Shown here: positions 1-9,954 of the stretch, piece after piece
How positions within the stretch are numbered: the first letter of the stretch is position 1
Layout: the number at the start of each line of letters is the position of its first letter
NCBI GenBank assembly: GCA_037693485.1
Contig: CM075348.1
Location: 7,316,001 to 7,380,000 of the forward strand
Direction: 5' to 3'
Length of the DNA stretch: 64,000 nucleotides
From: Kitagawia praeruptora
Lineage: Eukaryota > Streptophyta > Magnoliopsida > Apiales > Apiaceae
The notes under the pieces: model-generated
Told to the model about the DNA's origin: nothing
The model's database searches: none
Seen by the model: only the letters and a program-made list of their open reading frames with translations
Translations under genes and position numbers: made by a program

Positions 1-869
1 CAGCGTCACTCTCAGCAAGCTTGAAACCGAGCAAGAATATCACCGAAGAGAAGAAGAGACGTATGAGAAGAGGATGCGATTTCGAATGAATAATCCTAGA
101 CCCTAAGGGGGGTATTTATAGGATAGACAAGACTTGTTCGCTACACAACTGCCTAACTTAATTAAACGCGTTAATTAAGATAAGACTGTAACGAAAAGAT
201 AATGATAAAACTTGTGCGCTACTTTATTACCCCAATTAAAAAGTCGGTGGTAATATTCCTTTATTAATTAACCGCGTTAATTAATTAAGGTAAGGCGGTG
301 GCAAAAAATTCGTTATAAAAACGGAATTGATTTTACCACAATTAATTCCAAATTCGAATTAATTAAGTCAAATTTTTAAGTCCAAGCCCAGTGGAAATAA
401 TAAAATTAGCAAAACTAGTCCGGATTTAATCGGCCCAATTTTCTGCTGCATTCGTGTCCGCAGGTCGCACACGCGGAAAGCCCGAAGGCTTGCGAAGCCA
501 CGAATTTCCCTCGAAATCCCATGATTTGCACCCCCCCCTGCGCGCACGTAGGAGATGGAGCAACACTCAACCAACACAAGTGAACACTCCACTTGTGTTA
601 TACTATATAAAGCAAAAGACACCCCTTTTCCTTATCAATGTGGGACTTCAAGTTCTAAACCATAATTTCCACTTCCAAGGGAGCAACTTTGGATAATCAT
701 AACTCATCCATCCCTTAGTCGTTTTGAGTGTTTAAACATGCATTGGAAAACTCTCACGGAGGAGAACATTCTCTAAGCACAACTTGTTGAAAACACGCAC
801 ACAAGGCACACTCAAATTGGAGCTCAAAATGACTCGACAATGTGGGGCTAAAACCCACATTTTTCTTAC
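1..869. other. Unassigned LTR-like flanking sequence
   Basis: No gene is visible. Read on the minus strand, positions 110-121 give a TATA-box-like CCTATAAATACC, and a plus-strand TATA-like tract lies near 598-607. The composition (long non-coding stretch, core promoters on both strands, repeated 'ttaattaa' blocks) looks like parts of LTR retrotransposons, but I cannot find paired ends or a second copy in the window. It abuts the truncated copia LTR at 870 without any target-site duplication. It could equally be intergenic DNA. Confidence 0.35.
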
Positions 870-1094
870 AGAAAGTACTTGCAATACAAATAGGAAATGC
901 AAACCAAAACAAACAACTAAAAATAAGGAACCACTAACCAACTCTCCTAGACCACTTCTACCACTAACGTTATTCAGCTAAAACCCGATAAACTCTCCAC
1001 CTGATACACGACCAAGTCATCTGTTTACTCGACCAGCTAGACAAGCAAAATAAAACAAATAAATAAATACAAATTTAGATTAAATAACCCAACA
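870..1094 (-). repeat. Truncated 3' LTR of copia element
   Basis: It matches 5336-5560 base for base by eye and ends at 1094 with the inverted LTR terminus (minus-strand TGTTGGG). Homology stops abruptly at 870; the remaining 82 bp of the LTR present at 5254-5335 are absent. This end would normally supply the polyadenylation and terminal sequence for integrase. Confidence 0.9.
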
Positions 1095-1105
1095 GATTCC
1101 CCCGT
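1095..1105 (-). other. Polypurine tract of copia element
   Basis: The minus strand reads ACGGGGGAATC directly before the 3' LTR start TGTTGGG. This is the expected plus-strand primer position, a few bases beyond the gag-pol stop codon. Confidence 0.75.
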
Positions 1106-1108
1106 AAT

Positions 1109-4100
1109 CTAAATTTGTCCAAATAAATCAGTAACACCCAGCAGCATCCTCATCTTTTCGAACCTTGCAACTGACAGTGCCTTAGTGAGAGTGTCCGCCC
1201 GCTGCATATCAGTGCTCACATGTTTTATAACGATTTCTCCTCGTTCAACGCACTCACGGATGAAGTGATAACGTATATCAATATGTTTGCTTCGTCCGTG
1301 AAACACTGGATTTTTCGCAAGATCGATGGCTGACTTGTTATCTATGTATAATATCACAGGACCAACTAACTCATCTGTGACTTGACCCAGTAGTTTTCGT
1401 AACCAGATAGCTTGACAAGCCGCTGCGGTGGCAGCCATAAACTCTGCTTCGCACGACGACAAAGCCACGCATTTCTGTTTCTGGGAGACCCAAGTGATTA
1501 AGCTCTCGTTCAGATAAAAAACCATTCCACCGGTGCTCTTTCTGTCATCAATATGCCCTGCTAGATCACTGTCAGAGTAACCCGTTAGTATGCTATTTCC
1601 ACTACCTCTTGAATATACCAGACCATACTCTAAAGTTCCTTTAACGTATCTCAAAATACGTTTCACAGCATTCATGTGCTTTACAGTCGGTTTCTCCATG
1701 TATCTACTAACAATGCCAACCGAGAACGCTATATCTGGCCTTGTGTGAACCAGATAACGCAATCCTCCAACTGCACTTTTATATTCTGTAGAATTCACCA
1801 TCTTCCCTCCTTCATCTTTGTTGAGAACCTCCTTGGGGTCCATAGGATACGTCGTAGCATTGCAATCTCTCAAGCCTGCTTTCACGAGTAGTTTCTTGGC
1901 ATATGCAGATTGTTTAATCTCAATACAATCAGTCCTTTGTTTTACTTCAATGCCCAGATAATAAGAAAGCTCCCCCAGGTCTGTCATTTCAAAGATATTG
2001 CCCATCTGCCTCTTAAACTGTTTTGTAGCTTCAACACTTGTGCCGGTTACTAATAAGTCGTCCACATACACACTGACAATCAAGATCTCTCCATCCACTT
2101 TCTTCGTGTAGACTGCGTGCTCATATGGGCATCTTGCAAAACCCAAATTAGTAAGACACTTGTTCAACTTTGCGTACCATGCTCGAGGCGCCTGCCTCAA
2201 ACCATAGAGAGCTTTAGCTAATTTATAAACCATATGTTTCTGACCTTCCTTTTCATACCCTTCCGGTTGGGCCACGTACACCTCTTCCTGAATTTCGCCA
2301 TTTAGAAACGCCGTTTTGACATCCAAGTGATGAACTCGCCAACCATTTTTGGCTGACAAAGCTAGCAGCAACCTCACTGTCTCGAGCCTTGAAACAGGCG
2401 CAAAAATTTCTTCAAAATCAACCCCATGTTCTTGCACGTATCCCTTAGCCACCAATCGAGCTTTATGCTTTACTATTTCTCCATTAGTATCCTTCTTTAA
2501 TTTGTATATCCATTTCAACTTGATGGCTTTATGTCCCTCAGGAAGTTCTGTAAGTTTCCACGTCTTGTTCCTTTCTATGGCTTCAATCTCTTTATCCATG
2601 GCTTGTTTCCACTCACTCTCCTTTACTGCCTCCTTGAAATTTCTGGGCTCGTCAACACCTACAAACAGTAATTCTTCGTCAACCTCGATTGGTTCAGTGC
2701 TGCTATAGATATCTGCTAGGTCTCGGTACCGAGTAGGCTCACTGCTACTTCCTGAATTTTTTGATGTATCCGTGTCTGAAGTCCCTGCATCTCCACCACT
2801 GTAATTGCCTTCACTACTGTTACTACCTTCACCGTCACAGTTGTCTTCACCTGTATCAACTGTAAACACTTCGTTCACAGTAAATGTGCCCGATTGCTGC
2901 ACTACTCTTGGTGCTTCCTCAACCTTCCAAGTCCACATCTTTCCTTCTTCAAAAATGACATCTCTACTGATATGAACAGTGTTTGTTTCTGGATCGTACA
3001 ATCTGTAGGCCTTCGTGCCTGGTTCTCTCCCTAGATGAACCACACATTTACTTCGATCATCAAGTTTTTTTGTATGAATACTAGGCACCTTCATATAGGC
3101 CAAACATCCAAACACACGAACATGATCCAAATTTGGTTTATATCCCTTCCAAGCTTCATAAGGTGTGACATTTGATAAAGCACGCGTGGGTAGCCTGTTA
3201 AGAATGTATATGGAGTGGCGAACAGCTTCGCCCCACAAAAAAGACGGCATCTGTTTCTCCTTGAGAATGCTCCTGGCCATTGCAACAACCGTCCTGTTCC
3301 TTCGCTCCACCACACCATTTTGTTGTGGGGAGTAAGGGGCAGTAAGGTGTCTTGTGATGCCAGTTTCATCACAGTACATTTCGAACTCCTTTGACAGAAA
3401 TTCTCCGCCTCTGTCTGTGCGGAATATTTTTACCTTCTCTTCCGTTTCTTTCTCAACTTGAACTCGAAATTTTTTGAAAGCATTTATGGCCTCATCTTTC
3501 GATTTGAGCATATACACCCACATCATCTTACTATAATCATCTACCAACAACATGAAGTATTTGTTTCCAGCAGGTGTTGCAGGTGTGATTGGCCCGCATA
3601 AATCTCCATGTATTAGCTCCAACACCTTCCTAGCACTGTAACTTGACTTTGATGGAAAAGGCTTCCTAGTTTGCTTCGACATGAGGCATCCTGCACAGAC
3701 TTCTTTTGGTTGAGTGAATCTGGGTAATCCAATCACCATTTTATTTGCAATCATCAAAGACATCGCCTGAAAATTTACGTGCCCCAGTCTCGAGTGCCAT
3801 AACCATGCTGCATCCTCAAATTTTGACAACAAACAGAGGGGTTTACTACATTCAAGAATAACTTTGTACAAGCGGTTCACAGAACGCTTTACCTTCATGA
3901 GCAGCCGTCCTTGTTTATCGTACACCCATACACAGTCTCCATCAAACACAGTCTTGTTTCCTTCTTCAGACAACTGCCCGATACTGATAATGTTATTACA
4001 AAGGCTAGGAGTATAGTATACCTCTTTCAGCATGCGTTCCTCACCATTCTTGCACTTAAACGTAACTGATCCTTTTCCCTCAATCTTTACAGTCGATCCG

Positions 4101-5227
4101 TCACCAAAACGAACTTGTCCTGTTATGTTTTCATCCAACTCAATGAATTTCATCCTTTGACCTGTCATGTGATTGCTGGCACCGTTATCTAGATACCAGA
4201 CATTTGATTCCATCTGATCATCTTTATTATTCAACTTCAGTTTTGGAGACAACCCTTCTTCATTCAACAGCATCATGTCCTCTGTTTTCTCACACTCAGT
4301 AAATAAGAGTGCAGGCTCATCATCTTTAATTTGCGTCAAATTTGCTTCTTCTTGGTTCTGTTCTTTCTCTCGTTTGGGCTTCTTACATTCAACTGCAAAG
4401 TGACCATATCCAAAACAATTCCAACACTTCACTCGACTCTTGTCCCTTATGCCTCGACCACCAGTTTTCCCTCGATTGTCACTCCCAGATCTTGACCTTG
4501 ATCCCTCTCTTCTCTTAATCCATTCATCCCTCGTGAGTAGCAGCTTGCCCTCACAGCTCTTCTTTTTTTCCCAATCATCTTCAGTAAGCAACAGCTGACC
4601 TCCTTGGTGGCTTTCACTCTGCCTCTTCATTCTTTCATCATGTGCTTTAAGCGATCCAATAGCCTCTTCTAGCGTCATCACTTCAAGGTCTCCGAACTGC
4701 TCAATTGTAGACGTTATCTGTAAGAACTTAGGAGTTACTGAGCGGAGCAATTTTTTGACAACATATGATTCTTCAACTGTTTCACCTAGTGCTCGAATAT
4801 TCGTCACTAGACTACTGAGTTTTATGCAAAAGTCGTCCAGCTGTTCCGTCTCTTTCATCATAAGGGATTCAAAATCTGCCTTTAGAGTTTGAACTCTCGC
4901 CTTCTTCACTTTATCAGCACCCAAGCACATAGTCTTTATGGCCTCCCATGCCTCCTTCGCAGTCGCCTTCTCAGCAATGGACATCAATATGTCCTCCGGT
5001 ATCCCTTGGTAGATTGCAGCCATGGCAACCTTATCACATTTTTCTTCAACTGTCGCTTTTGGGTCCTTTGGCTCCACAGCTTGCCACACCCCATGAGCTT
5101 GCATGAAAACCTTCATTTTCAAAGCCCAAGCCGTATAATTGCTTCTAGCCAACATCGGGTAATTTAATCCGATTGCACCATCTTTTACTTTACTCGTGTC
5201 CATCTTCCTGGGCATGTACTTAGGCAT
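1109..5227 (-). CDS. Ty1/copia Gag-Pol polyprotein (intact)
   Basis: A single uninterrupted frame of 1372 codons starting at ATG 5227, just downstream of the primer site. Domains in order: UBN2-type Gag (about residues 1-250); CCHC knuckle CWNCFGYGHFAVEC (about 265-280); aspartic protease with DNGASNHM (about 346); GAG-pre-integrase WHSRLGH; integrase core with HGD (about 540), TDRGGEF (about 604) and QQNGVVERRNR (about 635); reverse transcriptase with YVDDLLV (about 1055); and a Ty1-type RNase H with YSDSDLAG. All catalytic motifs are present and nothing looks frameshifted. The protein would make virus-like particles and integrate cDNA. Autonomy of this copy is doubtful only because its 3' LTR is incomplete. 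Confidence 0.95.
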   Translation of the reverse strand: MPKYMPRKMDTSKVKDGAIGLNYPMLARSNYTAWALKMKVFMQAHGVWQAVEPKDPKATVEEKCDKVAMAAIYQGIPEDILMSIAEKATAKEAWEAIKTMCLGADKVKKARVQTLKADFESLMMKETEQLDDFCIKLSSLVTNIRALGETVEESYVVKKLLRSVTPKFLQITSTIEQFGDLEVMTLEEAIGSLKAHDERMKRQSESHQGGQLLLTEDDWEKKKSCEGKLLLTRDEWIKRREGSRSRSGSDNRGKTGGRGIRDKSRVKCWNCFGYGHFAVECKKPKREKEQNQEEANLTQIKDDEPALLFTECEKTEDMMLLNEEGLSPKLKLNNKDDQMESNVWYLDNGASNHMTGQRMKFIELDENITGQVRFGDGSTVKIEGKGSVTFKCKNGEERMLKEVYYTPSLCNNIISIGQLSEEGNKTVFDGDCVWVYDKQGRLLMKVKRSVNRLYKVILECSKPLCLLSKFEDAAWLWHSRLGHVNFQAMSLMIANKMVIGLPRFTQPKEVCAGCLMSKQTRKPFPSKSSYSARKVLELIHGDLCGPITPATPAGNKYFMLLVDDYSKMMWVYMLKSKDEAINAFKKFRVQVEKETEEKVKIFRTDRGGEFLSKEFEMYCDETGITRHLTAPYSPQQNGVVERRNRTVVAMARSILKEKQMPSFLWGEAVRHSIYILNRLPTRALSNVTPYEAWKGYKPNLDHVRVFGCLAYMKVPSIHTKKLDDRSKCVVHLGREPGTKAYRLYDPETNTVHISRDVIFEEGKMWTWKVEEAPRVVQQSGTFTVNEVFTVDTGEDNCDGEGSNSSEGNYSGGDAGTSDTDTSKNSGSSSEPTRYRDLADIYSSTEPIEVDEELLFVGVDEPRNFKEAVKESEWKQAMDKEIEAIERNKTWKLTELPEGHKAIKLKWIYKLKKDTNGEIVKHKARLVAKGYVQEHGVDFEEIFAPVSRLETVRLLLALSAKNGWRVHHLDVKTAFLNGEIQEEVYVAQPEGYEKEGQKHMVYKLAKALYGLRQAPRAWYAKLNKCLTNLGFARCPYEHAVYTKKVDGEILIVSVYVDDLLVTGTSVEATKQFKRQMGNIFEMTDLGELSYYLGIEVKQRTDCIEIKQSAYAKKLLVKAGLRDCNATTYPMDPKEVLNKDEGGKMVNSTEYKSAVGGLRYLVHTRPDIAFSVGIVSRYMEKPTVKHMNAVKRILRYVKGTLEYGLVYSRGSGNSILTGYSDSDLAGHIDDRKSTGGMVFYLNESLITWVSQKQKCVALSSCEAEFMAATAAACQAIWLRKLLGQVTDELVGPVILYIDNKSAIDLAKNPVFHGRSKHIDIRYHFIRECVERGEIVIKHVSTDMQRADTLTKALSVARFEKMRMLLGVTDLFGQI

Positions 5228-5234
5228 ACACCAG

Positions 5235-5246
5235 GCTCTGATACCA
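5235..5246 (-). other. Primer-binding site (initiator Met tRNA type)
   Basis: The minus strand reads TGGTATCAGAGC, complementary to the 3' end of plant initiator methionine tRNA. It lies 7 bp inside the 5' LTR end, and this position fixes the inner boundary of the 5' LTR. Confidence 0.9.
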
Positions 5247-5253
5247 ACTAAAG

Positions 5254-5560
5254 TGTATAATACGTATACAGACTTTGTGTTTATAATGAGAAAAGTAAAC
5301 CAGGTGCGCTCAAAAAAGCAATCGTTATTTCATTTAGAAAGTACTTGCAATACAAATAGGAAATGCAAACCAAAACAAACAACTAAAAATAAGGAACCAC
5401 TAACCAACTCTCCTAGACCACTTCTACCACTAACGTTATTCAGCTAAAACCCGATAAACTCTCCACCTGATACACGACCAAGTCATCTGTTTACTCGACC
5501 AGCTAGACAAGCAAAATAAAACAAATAAATAAATACAAATTTAGATTAAATAACCCAACA
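5254..5560 (-). repeat. 5' LTR of copia element
   Basis: A 307-bp LTR with TG..CA ends: on the minus strand it starts TGTTGGGTT and ends GTATTATACA. The outer flank begins taccatgc. Only its first 225 bp (minus-strand sense) are repeated at the other end of the element. Confidence 0.88.
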
Positions 5561-5810
5561 TACCATGCATATGGAAACTGAAATTTTGAAAGTTCTCATT
5601 GCCTTAATATAATGCATGCATGCTTGAAACAAAAACATGTGTTTGTCAAGTAAGGCGTTGAGTTCTGGACCCATCGGGAACGATGTTGTATTTTTTTCTT
5701 AACAGAGTTATGGAACACATCTGCTGGAATGTCTAAAACACATATAATATTACCAGTATTGATAGACAATTACTAGCATGTAAGACATATGCTAAAAGTT
5801 GCCGGTAAGT

Positions 5811-5854
5811 ATCACTTGCATGGTCTGGTGCATCGTGACATGAAACCAGAAGTA
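5811..5854 (+). pseudogene. Protein kinase catalytic-loop exon scrap
   Basis: The plus strand encodes HGLVHRDMKPE, the subdomain VIb catalytic loop of a Ser/Thr or receptor-like kinase, followed by a possible splice donor (gtatgtcc). No other kinase subdomain is found nearby, so it is an isolated exon or relic. The surrounding 5561-5965 is otherwise featureless. Confidence 0.4.
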
Positions 5855-5967
5855 TGTCCCAACTAGATAATTTTTTTTTTTAAGAAAGGTTTCTAATTTT
5901 TTATACCCCATTTTCCTAATGGTACTTTCCCTTAAATAGTCAGATAATCATTTATTTTGTAGAAAGG

Positions 5968-6615
5968 TTTTTCTTGTAGTGGTTTATGTATTATGGTGTA
6001 AGCTTTTGTTTATGGATGGAATTGGATCCTCGGATGTTAATGGTTTTAATGGTGTAAATATTCTGAATTTTATTTTGAATTTGAACGCTTATTAAATTGT
6101 GGTGTGTAAGAGCAGGTTTTGATAAATTGATTTTAAAGCCAATAAAAGGCTTGGAAGCAAGAAATGTAGCAAAAAGCGGGCTCTCATTTGCAAGGTTCAT
6201 TTGCAAACCTTGCGACAGAAGTTCTTGCGACAGAAACTTCTGTCGTAAGTACTGGATTCAAAGAACTTATGACGAATGTTCTTCATTAAATCCCATCATA
6301 AGTTGTAATTTTATTTAATATTTGATTTTTATTTCCAAATTAAATAAATTCAAAATTTGCGACGAAAACTACAATTTGTGACAAAATTTAGAACTTGTGA
6401 CAAAACTCGGAACTTTTGACAAAATTACGAATTTGTGACAAAACTCGGAACTTCTGACAAAACGCGGAACTTGTGACCAAATTAGGAACTTGTGACCGTA
6501 TTTTTAAACTTTCAAAACTGGAGCAAAAACGACAGAATGTTTCCGTCGTAAATGAGGCATTTACGACGGATCTAGAGTAAATTTTCCGTCGTAAAAGCCC
6601 AGATTTGTTGTAGTG
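5968..6615. mobile_element. CACTA-type terminus with subterminal repeats
   Basis: The segment ends at 6604-6615 with TTTGTTGTAGTG, the inverse of the CACTACAA terminus of CACTA (En/Spm) elements. A second, same-orientation copy TTTTTCTTGTAGTG sits at 5968-5981. Between them lie about ten diverged copies of a 'gaacttgtgacaaaactcgg' unit (6360-6500) and cgacagaa/ttctgtcg motifs, which are typical of subterminal transposase-binding arrays. Because both termini face the same way this is not a complete element; it may be one end of a large element or two overlapping relics. No transposase is present. Confidence 0.5.
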
Positions 6616-7119
6616 ATTCATGTGCACGGAGATTAAAAACAAAAATTTAGTAAAAACCTATCTGAAACTTGGTGTTCCATATATCGTCATCCCTGATCAT
6701 GCCATGCATGTTATTCTGTAAATTCTTCTACCTCTCCTTTTCTGTTAACAGCAACCCCGACAATTAATACTAATTAACAGGATTTCCTCATGGTGTTTGT
6801 TCTTTTATTTAAGTGTTTGTGCATCCCTTCGTTGTTCTCCATATCTTCGTTTTTGTAAAATTCCTCTTCGCAGATCCTTGCCTTCTGTTTTTTCTAAGCT
6901 AAGATTGGTGTAGTATGCGGATGCTGTTGTGAGAACCACATGCTTCCTTTTTGCTTAGTCGTTGTTGTCACGGAACTCTTGTATATTAATAAAAGCTCAC
7001 ATCTGCTTCTTTGAATTTTTTTCTAAGTTGTTGACCCATGCTTTGTTTTCTGCAGACTCCGCTTTTGGCCACGCCACTGCTCTGATCACGATTGGTTTTT
7101 CTCGTCCTATGTACTGCAG
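6616..7119. other. Non-coding stretch, nothing recognised
   Basis: T-rich, intron-like sequence with several ttctgcag/tactgcag acceptor-like motifs near 7050-7119. No reading frame or repeat is supported here. Confidence 0.4.
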
Positions 7120-7185
7120 GCAGCTGTGAGTTCATCTGCGACATTCTTGCAAATGATGAGTTACACGCCAGCTCCTCCTAAATAA
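7120..7185 (+). other. Possible terminal exon of an unrecognised gene
   Basis: A good acceptor (gtactgcag) is followed by an open frame ending FLQMMSYTPAPPK and TAA. It reads like a real last exon, but no upstream exon can be connected and I do not recognise the protein. It could be chance. Confidence 0.22.
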
Positions 7186-7461
7186 GAGCTGAAGTTATCC
7201 ACGACGACATAGATTGTAGCACTTCTGCACCTTGATGGACTTGCACATTCCATCTTGGTGTGGTGCTACCTCCAAGTTTGTTCTGTATTCAAGCAGCAGA
7301 TCTGTTCTGCATTCTTCAAGTTGTTATTTTCAGGAAACCCGAGCACAGTTCTTGCTTTCTTTTACGTACTCTCCAGAATGGATACTGGTGATTTCTGAAA
7401 TTTGCCCATGTCTTTCTTCTCCACTCCGAGCTCCCTGCAACTATTGTCATGTGCAACTATT

Positions 7462-7672
7462 GCCCGTTTGGCACAACTTTAATTTTGGTCTTATGGACTT
7501 ATTTTCGGATAAAAATTTTATATTTTGATATTTTTTTTATATAAGTATTGAATGTATGTTTGAGATTCAATAAGTTACAAAAATAAGTTGGAAAATAAGT
7601 TGGAAAATTAGGAATTTCCAACTTTGTCTTAAAATAAGTTGACTTATTCTGAAAAAAATTCCCCCAAACACC
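7462..7672. repeat. MITE-like short inverted-repeat element
   Basis: The left edge 'gtttggcac...acttattttc' and the inverse of the right edge (reading gtgtttggggg...acttatttt) are diverged inverted repeats around an AT-rich core, as in many plant MITEs. A target duplication is not clear. Confidence 0.35.
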
Positions 7673-8367
7673 CTTATTTTGTGGCAGCCCTGTATGACAC
7701 TCACAGGTTGATTAATGATCCAAGTTTCTTTTGATTCCCAACAAAATGTAATAAATTTGAGGAAGGTTGTGTCGTTTCCGAAAGTATCACATATGTGTAA
7801 TCTTCTTCTTTTTGTTTTTGCCAGCAGAAGTTGTCCGTTCTCCTGATGAATTTATCAGTGCCCCATTGTTTTCTTCAAAGATTAATTCTTGTGAATAATT
7901 CAGCATATGACTAATGAATTCTAGAAATTTTGCTTCTACAAATTCCTAGTCATTTTCTGATGAAAAATGAACGGACTTTAAATAATCACCGAAAAATATC
8001 CTATTTTTTGAAAATATAGAAATTTCTTACAAAAGATTATGAATTCCCAAATTTTCAGGGTGTTACAAACTCCCCACTTAACTCTTGACGTACTCATCAC
8101 GCCTGAACTGATAGCCCATAAATCCGGATCGTTCCTATTGTGGGATAATATTGGTCGGTTTTTATTATCATAATTCTTCTGTTCTGTGTGTATATGTATA
8201 ATCCTCGGGCCTTCTGTATATAGTACATGCACAAACCCTATTTCTTCTTCTCCTTCGACTGGACTGCTATTGTTTTGGATTGAATGTCCTCTTTCGATTT
8301 GTATCGCTCTAAAACATAGTCTTCAATTCTGTTTCATAAAATTTCTCTGTTTTCCCCTGCAAATCCC
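7673..8367. other. Non-coding stretch, nothing recognised
   Basis: No supported gene. The phrase near 8060-8130 (gtgttacaaactccccacttaactc) resembles text common in plant LTR elements, but paired ends are not visible. Confidence 0.35.
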
Positions 8368-8590
8368 GAACCAGTGTGTGTGTGTGCGTGCGTAGCTACG
8401 TATGTATATCGTGTGTCTGCGTGTGCTGTTGCCGTGGGTGCTGCGGGAAGGGCTGTAGAGATGTGTGTATAATAGTTGTGTGTGTTGAGTACAGAGGTGT
8501 CTATGCGTGTGTGTATACTGAGCATATGGGTGTGTGTCTACCGCCATCTATGTGTGTGTGTTGTGTAATTGGGTTCGAGAGTGTGGCTGT
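8368..8590. repeat. Degenerate GT-rich microsatellite
   Basis: Repeated gtgtgtg/gtgcgtg tracts with interruptions over about 220 bp. The open frames over it on both strands are products of the low complexity. Confidence 0.85.
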
Positions 8591-9268
8591 GTGTTCGATT
8601 GTCCCCTGTTTGGATTTTACTATTACTGCAATGAGATCTCAGTCTCATTGGATTTTGGTTCGTGGAGAAAGTTAAGTTTCGTGGTTTCGTGATTTTCCTC
8701 TCGCGATGAGTCCGGTACGGTGGTGTAGGGGCGGCATGGTTGCCGGAGAAGCGGTGGTGGGATTGATGTTCATATCCGTATCCTAAATTTTAGTGTTTGC
8801 ATCAATTATTTGTCTTAATTGTAGTTAATTTTGTATTTAAATTATTGTAACTCCTTTTAATTGATTCTCTGATTTTCTAATTATTTGATGTCTTGATTAA
8901 ATGTTAGTTGAGTAATTGTCTCCCTTATTAATTGTTAATTGATTTCCGTATTAATTGTTAATTGTTTTTCTTGTTTATCTGATTAATTTTATTCCCTAAT
9001 TAATTGTTTAACGAATTAATTTATTTATGTGGGTATTTGTGTATCGTTAAATGATGAAGTTATGTCATTTTATGTAATATTGATTTTTAATGGTAAAAAT
9101 GGTATGTAGTTATCTCATAATATTAATTATTTTTATATCTTGTAATGTATTATTATTTTTCTACTAGTGTAAAAATGAAATATTTTTCTGGGATTTAGCG
9201 AGAAAAAAAAAAGAAATATATTTCTGGGTAGATGAAATATATATTTTTTAAATGTCTTTCTTGTACCA
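8591..9268. other. AT-rich non-coding stretch
   Basis: Long runs of ttaattg/aattgtt without coding signal, terminal repeats or a recognisable element. Confidence 0.5.
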
Positions 9269-9366
9269 TTTTATATGGTTTTGGTTTTGTACCTTTGAGG
9301 GTGTGCCATTTATTTGATTTTATATGGTTTTGGTTTTGTACCTTTGAGGGTGTGCCATTTATTTGT
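9269..9366 (+). repeat. Perfect 49-bp tandem duplication
   Basis: Two adjacent copies of a 49-bp unit beginning ttttatatggttttgg start at 9269 and 9318 with no mismatch by eye. The surrounding sequence is unremarkable. Confidence 0.9.
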
Positions 9367-9954
9367 GGTTTTGTGGACCAATTTTGGGTTACTGTTGATG
9401 TCATTTTTGACGATTTGGGTCATTTATTGATTTGGAATATGTTGTCATTTTAGATGACTTTATAATAGATCTATTATGAGAAATTGATTTTATATGTCTA
9501 ACCATAGGGGATCCCTTTGGTTAGATATATAAAATTGTTCAATGTTATTATTTTCACCGAATAAAATAATTATTTAATGTATATTCGATTTTGGTTTTTT
9601 GACATAATATTATTTGTTTGTATTGATTTATTCAGGTTTCGTGGATGGGTAGAAGTGTAAAGAGAAGATGGATGACGACATAATTTTGAGGTTTAGGGTG
9701 AGAAGATGGATGAAGGCGGGATTATGCATTACTAGAGTGGTTGAATCAAGCTGAAGATTTAAGAATTTTCTAGTCATTTGATTTTATTTTGTTAAATGAT
9801 GTACTCATTTATTTTTGTAAGGCACTCTTTTTTCCCTGCTTGAGTTTTTTTCCCCATAGGGTTTTGCTCTTATGGGGTTTTTAACGAGGCCTTTTTTGGT
9901 GGATATAAAGGTGTAATTATCTAAACTTCCGGAGGAATCTCTTTCCTATGGGTT
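9367..9954 (+). other. Copia-like 3' region relic
   Basis: Positions 9815-9890 contain 'ctcttttttccc...gggttttgctcttatggggtttttaacgaggcc'. This T-rich, aacgagg-ended phrase is characteristic of 3' regions and LTRs of plant Ty1/copia elements. No coding part survives. Confidence 0.4.

Larger units (their letters stand above)
870..5560 (-). mobile_element. Ty1/copia LTR retrotransposon, 3' LTR truncated
   Basis: A minus-strand element of about 4.7 kb. In order it has a 5' LTR (5254-5560), an initiator-Met-type primer site, one gag-protease-integrase-RT-RNase H frame, a polypurine tract and a partial 3' LTR (870-1094). That domain order, with integrase before reverse transcriptase, defines Ty1/copia. 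The 225 bp shared by the two LTRs look identical by eye, which implies recent insertion. The outer part of the 3' LTR that should match 5254-5335 is missing and replaced by unrelated sequence, so no TSD can be paired. The clade is not assigned with confidence. Confidence 0.95.

Noticed and set aside
2349..2708. 119-aa plus-strand frame opposite copia RT
   Set aside because: Antisense shadow of the intact copia polyprotein.
5968..6615. A complete CACTA transposon
   Set aside because: Both TTGTAGTG termini point the same way and no opposite CACTACAA end or transposase was found.
8323..8675. Cys/Val- and His/Thr-rich open frames on both strands
   Set aside because: Artefacts of the GT-rich microsatellite.
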